From positions 62,001 to 126,000 of the forward strand of contig NZ_RQWN01000007.1 of the NCBI RefSeq assembly GCF_003977755.1: a stretch of 64,000 nt of DNA, given 5' to 3'. This document shows positions 19,969-27,897 of this stretch, one piece after another. A program made the position numbers and the translations under genes. The stretch comes from Haloterrigena salifodinae. Its GTDB lineage: Archaea; Halobacteriota; Halobacteria; Halobacteriales; Natrialbaceae. Each line of letters opens with the position of its first letter. Position 1 is the stretch's first letter. The notes under the pieces are model-generated. The model saw nothing but the letters and a program-made list of their open reading frames with translations, was not told where the DNA came from and searched no databases.

Positions 19969-22176
19969 ATGATACGGACTACGTTTATTTTCATCGCTTA
20001 TATTCTGTTATTCATACCGGTCGTCGCGGGGATCAGCGGAAGCGCGACGCTGGGAGCATCAAACGCCGATATCAAATCGATTACCTCTTCGTCGCCGACC
20101 GCGTCGTTCGACTATACGCCCGAAACGCCGAATCCTGACGACACGATCACCCTCGACGCCAGTAACTCGAGCGACAATGGTTCGATTACATCCTACGAGT
20201 GGGATACCGACGGTGATGGCGACTACGGCGACGGTTACGACGCCAGCGACGGTCAAACAACGACTATCGAGTTCGACACTGGGGGCACCTACACGGTCGG
20301 ACTCAGAGTCATCGATGATCAAGGAAATACGGATACGATCAGAAAACAGATTACCGTCGAAAATCCAGCACCCGAGGCATCATTTACCTACTCTCCGTCA
20401 CCGCCGAACCCCGACGACACGATCACCCTCGACGCCAGTAACTCGAGTGATCCCGATGGCACGATCATGTCCTATGAATGGGATACCGACGGTGACGGCG
20501 ACTACGGCGACGGTTACGACGCCAGCGACGGTCAAACAACGACTATCGAGTTCGATACTGGAGGCACCTATACGGTCGGACTCAGAGTAACAGATAATGG
20601 TGGCAAAACAGCTACTCAGACCCAGCAAGTCACCGTCGAGAACCCTGCCCCCTCGGCCTCGTTCGAGTATTCACCTGAGACGCCGAATCCCGACGACACG
20701 ATCACCCTCGACGCCAGTAACTCGAGTGATCCCGATGGCACGATCATGTCCTATGAATGGGATACCGACGGTGACGGCGACTACGGCGACGGTTACGACG
20801 TCAATGACGGTCAAACAACGACTATCGAATTCGATACTGGAGGCACCTATACGGTCGGACTCAGAGTAACAGATAATGGTGGCAAAACAGCCACTCAGAC
20901 CCAGCAAGTCACCGTCGAGAATCCTGCCCCCTCGGCTAGATTCACTGTCTCACCAGCGAAGCCGACACCTACCGACGAAATTACGCTCGATGCTAGCAAT
21001 TCCAGTGATCCCGATGGCACAATCATATCCTATGAGTGGGATACCGACGGTGACGGTGACTACGGCGACGGTTACGACGCCAACGACGGCCAAACGACGA
21101 CCGTCACCTATAATTCCGATGGGAGTTACACAGTCCGTCTGAAAGTGACTGACAACGGGGGCACGAGCACGACGAACAGCACAACGATAGCGGTCAGTAT
21201 GCCACCAGTGCCTTCGCTGGATACGTCGTCCAATGTTGTCGGTCGGAATCGTCCTATCACCTTCGATGCGAGCCGATCGACCGATCCGGACGGAACTATT
21301 TCGGAGTACATCTGGCAGTTCGACGACGGCGAAACCGAACGCGGCGAGTCGATCAATCGGTCGTTCTCGGAACTCGGCCGCCACGAGGTAACGCTGATCG
21401 TCGCCGACGATTCGGGACACCGGGTCGAACGGTCGAGCGTGGTTACTGTTCTTCCGAAGCCGTCGGCAGCTATCACGGTCGATCCAGAGGATCCCATCGC
21501 GGGATCGTCCGTCAGACTCGAGGCGCGTTCCAATGACGATACTGATGAGTATGAGTGGGACGTCGACGGCGACGGGAACATGGACTACACGGGTGCGTCC
21601 GTCACACACACGTTCGACGACGCCGGCGATCATACGGTAACGGTAACCGCGACTAGCCAAGACGGTGTTGCAAATCAAACATCACGCGTGGTCTCGGTCG
21701 ACCCCGACGCGTCGGTCGAGCTCACGTCGAATCTCGGAACGATCGAAGCGGGCGAGACGTCGATCGTCACGTTCAGTATTACGAACAATGTCCCGGACCG
21801 ATCGGTCGATGCCCGCCTCCAGCTAGATCTACCCTCGACCGGTGTCTCGATCGCCGGCGTCGAAGGCGGGAGCGTCGAGAGCCGGAGTTCGACGAATTTT
21901 GTTACCGTCTCCGGTGGCGAACAGCAGTCGCTCCGGGTCCGAATGCGGTTCAACGAACCCGGCGACTACTCGATCGGCGCGGAGTCGATCTACTACTACG
22001 ACAACTCGTCGAACGACCGGAAACAGTCGATTGAACCGATCACGGTGACCGTGACCGACCCCGGTTCCGAGTCTGATCAGTCTGGTTCCGCCAGTGGGAC
22101 GCCCGGATTCGGCGCGTACGGTGCGCTCGTCGCGATCTGTCTCGGAGCCGCCGCGACAGCACGCAAAACCCAGTAA
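19969..22176 (+). CDS. Surface protein with six PKD domains and PGF-CTERM-like anchor
   Basis: 735 residues: signal peptide (1-25); four near-identical PKD-like domains (about 44-136, 137-229, 230-322, 323-413), each with SDPDGTI.SYEWDTDGDGDYGDGYD and ending in VTVENPAP; two diverged PKD domains (about 414-585); an NEW3/CARDB-like domain (about 586-705); and a C-terminal GTPGFGAYGALVAICLGA helix plus basic end, matching PGF-CTERM sorting signals handled by archaeosortase. The DxDxDGD loops suggest calcium binding. PKD domains usually mediate adhesion or carbohydrate contact. Many N-x-S/T sites (ASNSSD) are potential glycosylation points. Confidence 0.88.
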   Translation: MIRTTFIFIAYILLFIPVVAGISGSATLGASNADIKSITSSSPTASFDYTPETPNPDDTITLDASNSSDNGSITSYEWDTDGDGDYGDGYDASDGQTTTIEFDTGGTYTVGLRVIDDQGNTDTIRKQITVENPAPEASFTYSPSPPNPDDTITLDASNSSDPDGTIMSYEWDTDGDGDYGDGYDASDGQTTTIEFDTGGTYTVGLRVTDNGGKTATQTQQVTVENPAPSASFEYSPETPNPDDTITLDASNSSDPDGTIMSYEWDTDGDGDYGDGYDVNDGQTTTIEFDTGGTYTVGLRVTDNGGKTATQTQQVTVENPAPSARFTVSPAKPTPTDEITLDASNSSDPDGTIISYEWDTDGDGDYGDGYDANDGQTTTVTYNSDGSYTVRLKVTDNGGTSTTNSTTIAVSMPPVPSLDTSSNVVGRNRPITFDASRSTDPDGTISEYIWQFDDGETERGESINRSFSELGRHEVTLIVADDSGHRVERSSVVTVLPKPSAAITVDPEDPIAGSSVRLEARSNDDTDEYEWDVDGDGNMDYTGASVTHTFDDAGDHTVTVTATSQDGVANQTSRVVSVDPDASVELTSNLGTIEAGETSIVTFSITNNVPDRSVDARLQLDLPSTGVSIAGVEGGSVESRSSTNFVTVSGGEQQSLRVRMRFNEPGDYSIGAESIYYYDNSSNDRKQSIEPITVTVTDPGSESDQSGSASGTPGFGAYGALVAICLGAAATARKTQ
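20098..21208 (+). repeat. Tandem repeat of about 279 bp inside the PKD gene
   Basis: Units begin near 20098, 20377, 20656 and 20935. The shared marker ACACGATCACCCTCGACGCC recurs at 20141, 20417 and 20696 (spacing 276 and 279). Units 2 and 3 are nearly identical at the DNA level and unit 4 is more diverged. This indicates recent duplication of whole domains. Confidence 0.85.
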
Positions 22177-22257
22177 CCGGTGTCTCGGTAACGGGCATGA
22201 AATGGATCAGGACTGAATACGAACCGGAACGAATGCAATGAAAGCGGTGCCGAAACG

Positions 22258-22791
22258 TCAGGCGTCGGCGGGAGTCTCTTCGACGAACTTCTCCCGAACT
22301 TTCTCGACTTTCGGGGCCGCGTGCATCGAACAGTAGGCGTCGTTGGGGTTCTTCTCGAAGTAGTCCTGGTGGTGCTCCTCGGCCTCGTAGAACGTCTCGA
22401 ACGGCTCGATCTCGGTGACGATCCTGTCGTAGAGGCCCTCGTTCTCGAGTTCCGCGGCGAACGCCGCGGCGGTCTCGAGCTGGTCGTCGTCGTGGGCGTA
22501 GATCGCCGACCGGTACTGGCTGCCGACGTCCGGACCCTCGCGGTCCTTCGTGGTCGGGTCGTGGATCGTGAAGAAGACCTCGAGCAGGTCCGCGTAGGCG
22601 ATCGCGTCGGGATCGTACTCGATCTGAACCACTTCCGCGTGGCCCGTCTTTCCGGAACAGACCGCCTTGTACGTCGGGTCTTCGGTATGGCCGCCGGCGT
22701 AGCCGGAGGTGACCGACTGGACCCCCTCGAGTTCCTTGAACGCCGCTTCGACACACCAGAAACATCCGCCGCCGAACGTGGCTCGTTCCAT
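22258..22791 (-). CDS. msrA: Peptide methionine-S-sulfoxide reductase
   Basis: MsrA reduces methionine-S-sulfoxide in proteins with thioredoxin as electron donor. The 177-residue protein has the catalytic motif GGGCFWCVEAAF at residues 7-18, the conserved GYAGG (about 31), VVQIEYDP, HDPTT and QYRS. Near the C-terminus it has a Cys (YCSMHAAPKVEKVREKF) that can act as resolving residue. Length and order are standard. A thioredoxin-like gene at 38123 is a possible, unproven partner. The gene is divergent from the enoyl-CoA hydratase gene. Confidence 0.96.
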   Translation of the reverse strand: MERATFGGGCFWCVEAAFKELEGVQSVTSGYAGGHTEDPTYKAVCSGKTGHAEVVQIEYDPDAIAYADLLEVFFTIHDPTTKDREGPDVGSQYRSAIYAHDDDQLETAAAFAAELENEGLYDRIVTEIEPFETFYEAEEHHQDYFEKNPNDAYCSMHAAPKVEKVREKFVEETPADA

Positions 22792-22920
22792 GGACTCGAG
22801 TAGGGCGCGCTCGAGGAAAGATGTGACGGGTCCAGACTCGACGGTCGCTTTCGTCCGCGCTCATGGACCAAGACTACCGCGGTGCCAAGGGATTTCACGG
22901 CGGCCATTGAACCCCGGCGT

Positions 22921-23694
22921 ATGTCCTGGGAGACCGTCGAACTCGAGTGGGACGGAGACGTGGCAACGATAACGGTCGATCGACCCGAGGCGCTCAACGC
23001 CTTGAACGTCGAGACTCTCGAGGCGATGGGCGAGGCCATCTCTGAGGCGGCCGACGAGGACGCCCGCGCCCTCGTCCTGACCGGCGCCGGCGACGACGCG
23101 TTCATCGCCGGCGCGGACATCGGCTACATGCAGGATCTCTCGACCGCTGAAGCCCAGGAGTGGGGCGCCCTCGGGCACGACGTCGCCGACACGCTCGCGG
23201 CGTTCCCCGCACCGACGATCGCCGCGGTCAACGGCTACGCGTTCGGCGGCGGCTGCGAGATGGCCATCGCCTGCGACCTCCGCGTCGCCGGCGAGTCGGC
23301 TGTCATCGGCAACACGGAGATCGACCTCGGAATCATCCCGGGCTGGGGCGCGACCCAGCGCCTGCCGGAACTCGTCGGCGACGAGACTGCCCGCCGCATG
23401 ATCTTCCTCGGCGAGCGACTGGACGCTGAATCCGCGGCGGAGGCAGGCCTGTTCGGCGAAGTGGTGGCCGACGACGCTCTCGAGGAGACCGTCGACGAGT
23501 TGGCCTCGCGGATTGCCGCGAAGCCAGCCGTCGCGATGCGCGCCGCGAAACAGGCACTCAACCAGCGCCACGAGGGGTCGCAGACCAGCGGCCTTGAGTA
23601 CGAGAAGCGGGCGTTCGCCAGCCTGTTCGGGACGCCGGATCAGCGCGAGGGGATGGCGGCGTTCGTGGAGGATCGAGAGCCCGAGTTCGAATAG
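22921..23694 (+). CDS. Enoyl-CoA hydratase (crotonase family)
   Basis: A 257-residue enzyme that hydrates trans-2-enoyl-CoA in fatty acid or hydroxybutyrate metabolism. It has both oxyanion-hole segments (AFIAGADIGYM and NGYAFGGGCEMAIACDLR) and the two catalytic glutamates of hydratases (Glu in GGCEMA, Glu in GNTEIDLGIIPGWGATQRL). The start is at the ATG of MSWETVELEWDGDVATI. A frame 13 codons longer exists but is unlike the family. No beta-oxidation partner is adjacent; the thiolase at 61520 and a MaoC fragment are elsewhere in the window. Confidence 0.92.
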   Translation: MSWETVELEWDGDVATITVDRPEALNALNVETLEAMGEAISEAADEDARALVLTGAGDDAFIAGADIGYMQDLSTAEAQEWGALGHDVADTLAAFPAPTIAAVNGYAFGGGCEMAIACDLRVAGESAVIGNTEIDLGIIPGWGATQRLPELVGDETARRMIFLGERLDAESAAEAGLFGEVVADDALEETVDELASRIAAKPAVAMRAAKQALNQRHEGSQTSGLEYEKRAFASLFGTPDQREGMAAFVEDREPEFE

Positions 23695-23744
23695 GAGCGT
23701 CCATTTGTAGCATTTACTCGCCCTCCCCTACCAAGCGGTGTCTC

Positions 23745-24407
23745 TCAGTGCTCCACCGTCCAGCACAGCAATGCTCCCTCGTCCAGTCGCTCGAGGCGCT
23801 CAAGGCGCAACTGCGGAAACGCCTCGACGAACCCCTCGCCGTCGGCCAGCGTCGGGGCGTCGCGGCCGCCGATGACTTTCGGGCCGACGAACGTCCGTAA
23901 CTCGTCGACCAACCCGGCCTCGAACAGCGAGAAGATGAGTTCGCCGCCGCCCTCGACCATGATCTGCTTGAGGCCCGCCGACTCGAGCGCCGCGAACGCC
24001 CGCAGGAGGTCGACGCGCTCGTCGCCGGCGGTCACGAGCTCCGCGCGGTCGGCCAGCTCCAGCCGCGTATCGACTGGGGCGGCCTCGCTGAGACAGACGT
24101 AGGTCGCCGCCGCGTCGTCCAGCACCGCGGCGTCGGTCGGGGTGCGCCCCTTCGAATCGACGACGACGCGAGCCGGCTGTTTCGGTTCGCCCCGCTCGAG
24201 GCGCTCGTTGCACAGCGATTCGTCCTTCACTGTCAGGTGCGGATCGTCGGCGAGGACGGTTCCGACGCCGACGACGACGGCGTCGCTGTTGGCTCGGAGT
24301 CGGTCGACGCGCTCGAAGTCTGCTTCGCCGCTGATCGCGATCTGCTCGCGACGCCGCGAGGAGAGTTTACCGTCTGCGCTCGCGGCGGCGTTGACGACGA
24401 CGTGCAT
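23745..24407 (-). CDS. arfC: 2,5-diamino-6-ribosylaminopyrimidinone 5'-phosphate reductase
   Basis: The 220-residue enzyme of the RibD C-terminal (dihydrofolate reductase-like) fold reduces the ribosyl group in archaeal riboflavin and deazaflavin synthesis. It starts with VVVNAAASADGKLSSRRREQIAISGEADF, the family's NADPH/substrate region. VVVGVGTVLADDPHLTVK, RVVVDSKGRTPTDA and the C-terminal IMVEGGGELIFSLFEAGLVDEL follow. The start is set at MHVVV; an upstream ATG adds 11 Arg-rich residues. A decayed, internally deleted copy of its 5' half lies at 26346-26484. Confidence 0.93.
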   Translation of the reverse strand: MHVVVNAAASADGKLSSRRREQIAISGEADFERVDRLRANSDAVVVGVGTVLADDPHLTVKDESLCNERLERGEPKQPARVVVDSKGRTPTDAAVLDDAAATYVCLSEAAPVDTRLELADRAELVTAGDERVDLLRAFAALESAGLKQIMVEGGGELIFSLFEAGLVDELRTFVGPKVIGGRDAPTLADGEGFVEAFPQLRLERLERLDEGALLCWTVEH

Positions 24408-24530
24408 GGGTCTCCTCCGTGGCCGTCCGTAAAGAAACACCGTGAACTGACCGCCGTAACCGCTCGGCTCGACCGTCGATGCTATCGGTCACGATTCTCG
24501 CCGCTGCTCGCGACCGTCGCCGGCGATCGG

Positions 24531-25124
24531 TTACTGGACTTCGATGTCGCCGTTCATCGTCGCCTGATGGGGCTCGCAGATGTACTGGGACATCTCGCCG
24601 GTGACCTCATCGATCGAGAGGGTCTGGGTCTCCCCTTGCTCCGTCATGATTTCGGTCTCGTAGTCGTCGACGACCTCGTCGTTGTCGTCGAGAATCTGGA
24701 TGTTGTGGCCGGCGCCGTCCAGGTTCTCCCACGTGATATCGTAGGATTCGCCCTCTTGCAGGACCAGCGTCGGGTTCGTTTGGTCGGCGATCTGTTGGGG
24801 TTCTTGGCCCTGCCAGCCCTGAGTCTCGCCGCCGAGCATGATCTCTGTGCCGGGTTCGATCGCGCTGCCACCGCCACTGCCTCCTTCCGTCTCGTTAGCA
24901 GTCTCATTGCCGGTTTCGTTGCCGGTTTCGTTAGCAGTCTCGTTGCTGGTTTCGTTGCCGGTTTCGTTAGCAGTCTCGTTGCCAGTCTCGTTCCCGGTCT
25001 CGTTCCCGTTTCCGTTACCGTCCGGTCCCCCACCACCGCCGCACCCGGCGAGCGCGGCCGCGATGGCCGCGCCACCGCCGAGTCGAAGCACCGTCCGCCG
25101 AGACGTCTGGCTCCCTCTTGTCAT
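24531..25124 (-). CDS. Cupredoxin (halocyanin-like) lipoprotein with sequon-rich linker
   Basis: An electron carrier anchored outside the membrane. The N-terminus has a Tat signal (SRRTVLRLGGG) ending in a lipobox (LAGC), then a linker with ten NET triplets, all N-x-T glycosylation sequons. The cupredoxin domain (about 95-197) has candidate copper ligands: His in GAGHNIQI, then Cys, His and Met in YICEPHQATM. The His-Met spacing is 3 residues, one shorter than I expect for pseudoazurin-type sites. The ATG at 25124 is chosen; one at 25139 adds 5 residues. Confidence 0.85.
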   Translation of the reverse strand: MTRGSQTSRRTVLRLGGGAAIAAALAGCGGGGGPDGNGNGNETGNETGNETANETGNETSNETANETGNETGNETANETEGGSGGGSAIEPGTEIMLGGETQGWQGQEPQQIADQTNPTLVLQEGESYDITWENLDGAGHNIQILDDNDEVVDDYETEIMTEQGETQTLSIDEVTGEMSQYICEPHQATMNGDIEVQ

Positions 25125-25243
25125 GATACCTCTTACCATGGGTGGTCAAATCGCATAAATCGGTGGCAAGAACCTTAATGGCGACTGATTTCGCTATCGG
25201 CCCTTCGAACTCGCGATCCGTTGCCGGCCGGTACCTGCCGCGC

Positions 25244-26113
25244 TCAGACGGCGAGTCCGACGTCGACGACGACCATCACGACGAAGCCGACGACGAACGT
25301 CAGCGTGGCCTCGTCGGCGTAGCCGTGGCCGTGGCTCGCGGGGATCATCTCCCGGAAAATGACCGCGAGCATCGTTCCGGCGGCGAAGCCGGCCGCCACC
25401 GGGAAGAGCCCGGTGACGACCGCGACGAGGGCGAAGCCGATCGCGGCCGCGATCGGTTCGGGGACCGCGCCGGAGAGCGTCGTGTAGAGGATCGTCTTCG
25501 GCTTCGAGAGGCCGGTTTGACTCGCCGGGATCGCCATCGCGAAGCCGTCAGGAACGTTCTGGACGGCGATCGCGACCGCCAGTGCGATCCCGACGCTCTC
25601 GAGGCCGCCGGCGAAGGCGATGCCGATCGCCAGCCCCTCCGGGACGTTGTGGATGGTGATCGCGCTGCCAACGAGAATCGCCTGCCGGAGGTCGTCGTCC
25701 GGCGCGGGAACGACGTCCTCGCCGCGCGCGTCGGCGTCGGTCCCTTCGCCGGACGGCGACGACGATGGCGGCGCGGCCTCGAGTTCCACCTCCGATCCCG
25801 AAATCGGCGGATAGGTCCCGTCCGTCTCGCCCGTGATGAGCAGGTGAATGTGTGGGATGAGCCGGTTCGCGGCCAACAGGAAGACGCTGCCGAGAAGAAC
25901 GCCGGCGACGACCTCCCACAGCGAGCCGAACTCGAGGCCGGGGACGACCAGCGCGAAGACGGCCGCGCCGAACATGATCCCGGCCGCGAGGCCGAGCGCG
26001 GCGTCGTAGAAGCGGTGGCTGATCCGCTCGGTCACGTACACCGGCAGTGCGCCGAGCCCGGTCGCTGCGCCGGCCAACGCTGCGATCATCACGACTTCTC
26101 CGAGCGTGCTCAC
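25244..26113 (-). CDS. ZIP-family metal transporter
   Basis: A 289-residue membrane protein with eight hydrophobic segments and the ZIP signature helices: HNVPEGLAIGIAFAGG (helix 4) and QNVPDGFAMAIPA (helix 5), whose His, Asn, Glu and Asp line the metal path for zinc or related divalent ions. The loop between helices 3 and 4 is acidic with a Ser/Pro stretch rather than the usual His-rich run; only HIHLL precedes it. It belongs to the GufA/ZupT-like branch. Uptake is the likely direction. Monocistronic. Confidence 0.93.
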   Translation of the reverse strand: MSTLGEVVMIAALAGAATGLGALPVYVTERISHRFYDAALGLAAGIMFGAAVFALVVPGLEFGSLWEVVAGVLLGSVFLLAANRLIPHIHLLITGETDGTYPPISGSEVELEAAPPSSSPSGEGTDADARGEDVVPAPDDDLRQAILVGSAITIHNVPEGLAIGIAFAGGLESVGIALAVAIAVQNVPDGFAMAIPASQTGLSKPKTILYTTLSGAVPEPIAAAIGFALVAVVTGLFPVAAGFAAGTMLAVIFREMIPASHGHGYADEATLTFVVGFVVMVVVDVGLAV

Positions 26114-26197
26114 GAGTGTCTCACTATCGCAGGTACTCTGGGAAAACGTTCACGATCGATGAAATTCGACGTCGTTCGCTCGACTATCGGCGCTCGA

Positions 26198-26345
26198 TCA
26201 CTCGGGACGACGGGGATCGTCGCTCGAATCGGGCAGGATCCGGTAGACGAGGTAACCGATCAGCAGGGCGAAGGCGAACGTGGCGACGGTTTCGCCGAAC
26301 AGGCCGGCGGCGTACAGGGCTCGCGTCAGGATTCGGATGACGACG
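26198..26345 (-). pseudogene. Small membrane-protein reading frame lacking a start codon
   Basis: About 49 codons reading RLVVIRILTRALYAAG, a transmembrane helix, then VYRILPDSSDDPRRPE and a stop. It looks like real coding sequence (one hydrophobic helix, acidic end). However, no ATG, GTG or TTG is in frame before it merges into the arfC-derived DNA upstream. Its 5' end was probably replaced by the duplicated arfC fragment, or it is read from a start within that fragment in a shifted frame. Confidence 0.5.
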
Positions 26346-26484
26346 AGTCTGCCGACTCGAGCGCTGCGGATGCCCCCAGGAGGTCGACGCGCTCGAAGTC
26401 CGCTTCGCCGCTGATCGCGATCTGCTCGCGGCGCCGAGGAGAGTTTATCGTCCGCGCTCGCGGCGGCGTTGACGACGACGTGTA
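26346..26484 (-). pseudogene. Decayed internal-deletion copy of arfC
   Basis: The DNA matches the 5' end of arfC (24302-24407), joined directly to an internal part (about 23977-24021). The join falls exactly on the 14-base direct repeat GGTCGACGCGCTCG, present at 24008 and 24302 in the intact gene, which implies a 294-base deletion. The start codon is changed (ATG to ATA at 26484-26482). A 2-base loss near 26431 shifts the frame. It cannot make the enzyme. Confidence 0.85.
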
Positions 26485-26673
26485 TACCGTCTCTTCGGAG
26501 GGGATCCCCAAGAAGATCCGGTGTTTCGCCGCCGTCGGTGACGGCCACGACCGGACGATTTGGCCGCGACGAGCGGCGAACCGATCGCGGGCGCGGTGAA
26601 CTTGAACCTCGATTCACGTTGGACATCGTGGTAACAATCGCCATCGCGTTTATTATTTCCCGAGTTATCATCC

Positions 26674-26711
26674 GATAATATTATGGTCATTATGAATGAA
26701 TAGTCATTCAT
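26674..26711 (+). promoter_or_regulatory. TATA-like element and inverted repeat at the sulfatase-like start
   Basis: GATAATATTA at 26674-26683 lies 27-36 bases before the ATG, a suitable TATA position. A perfect 8-base inverted repeat, ATGAATGA (26692-26699) and TCATTCAT (26704-26711), overlaps the ATG. It could be an operator or an RNA hairpin. Confidence 0.5.
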
Positions 26712-27699
26712 GGCCCTACAGGAAAAACTGAATATGGCGAAGGGGACACTTACCACCCCCTTTATGCGACGTCAACTCCTGCTGTCCTCTGTTCTCGGTC
26801 CGATCCAGAAGCGGATCCGGGGAAACGACGGCGAGTACGTCATGGATGCGGACTGGGATAACCTGATTATCCTCGACGGCTGTCGATACGACCTGTTCAC
26901 GCAGATCTATGCCAAGCATTCGTTAGACGGAGAACTCTCCCGGTTTCAGTCCCGAGGTAGTTCGTCGCCGGAGTTCCTCTCCGAGAACTTCGAGGGGCGG
27001 TCCTACAACGACACCGTCTACGTTACCGCAAACCCTCACGAGAAACGCGTTCTTGACGACGTGTTTTACGATACGGACCGCGCCTGGATCGACGACTGGG
27101 ACGACGAAGACGGGACCGTCCTCCCGGGGGTTCTTTCCGAACACGCTCGGGCCGCTCACGACGCTTATCCGAACAAGCGGCTGATCGTCCACTTCATGCA
27201 GCCTCACGTCCCGTTCATCGGCGAAACGCAACTCGATGTCGACAGCGAAATCACGAACGGACTTCGGGATATGATGCTCGAAGGTTCGATGGACGACGCG
27301 CCCGGATTCGTCTGGGAGGAGTTGCAAAACGGCGCGATCGAAGAGGGCGTCTTCTGGGAAGCCTATCGCGATAACCTGATTCGGGTGCTCGAGGAGGCCG
27401 TTCCGCTCGCCGAGGATCTCCCGGGGAAGACGGTGATCACGGCCGATCACGGAAACGCGCTCGGCGAGTGGGCGACGCCGTTCCCGGTCCCGGTTTACTT
27501 CCACCCGACGAACATCCGTATGCCGGAACTGAACACCGTCCCGTGGTTCGTTCCGCCCTATTCGGAGCGAAAACGGATCGTGCGATCGGGCGCCGCTCCC
27601 GCGGAGACGATCGAGGAGCCTGCTGCAGCCGACGAATCGGCCGAATCCGACGAGAGCGCTGTCGAAGACCGCCTCTCGGCGCTTGGCTACGTGGACTAA
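26710..27699 (+). CDS. Sulfatase-like / alkaline phosphatase-superfamily protein
   Basis: A 329-residue protein with the metal-binding opening NLIILDGCRYDLF (about 55-67), FMQPHVPFIG (about 165) and TADHGNALGE (about 245). This is the order found in the alkaline phosphatase superfamily. The C-x-P-x-R motif that becomes formylglycine in true sulfatases is absent, so phosphotransfer or phosphodiester chemistry is more likely. It ends in an acidic linker and EDRLSALGYVD, common in this group. Related genes occur in haloarchaeal polysaccharide loci, but none is adjacent here. No signal peptide is evident. Confidence 0.8.
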   Translation: MALQEKLNMAKGTLTTPFMRRQLLLSSVLGPIQKRIRGNDGEYVMDADWDNLIILDGCRYDLFTQIYAKHSLDGELSRFQSRGSSSPEFLSENFEGRSYNDTVYVTANPHEKRVLDDVFYDTDRAWIDDWDDEDGTVLPGVLSEHARAAHDAYPNKRLIVHFMQPHVPFIGETQLDVDSEITNGLRDMMLEGSMDDAPGFVWEELQNGAIEEGVFWEAYRDNLIRVLEEAVPLAEDLPGKTVITADHGNALGEWATPFPVPVYFHPTNIRMPELNTVPWFVPPYSERKRIVRSGAAPAETIEEPAAADESAESDESAVEDRLSALGYVD

Positions 27700-27897
27700 T
27701 ACTGCCGGACGGACCGACTTCGGAGTGACTGCTGTCCGGGAGTCTATCGACTCCACTGCACACCCACCTCCACTGCTTACTCGGCCGTACTCGCGGTCCG
27801 GTTGAGCAACTGTGACCGCCTGCCAAAATCCATTCGAACTTTTTACTTTCACCCTGTTGCGGGAACGCTTTTGAAGCCCCCGCACGAAGGGCAAGTG

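Larger units (their letters stand above)
26114..26709. other. 596-base gap holding gene remnants and a promoter
   Basis: Contains a start-less membrane-protein frame (26198-26345), a decayed arfC copy (26346-26484), a weakly similar extension of that copy to about 26540, and an AT-rich promoter region (26640-26709) for the sulfatase-like gene. Confidence 0.7.

Noticed and set aside
24880-25020. Short repeats around GTTTCGTTGCC
   Set aside because: Coding repeats for NET triplets in the lipoprotein linker, not an array.
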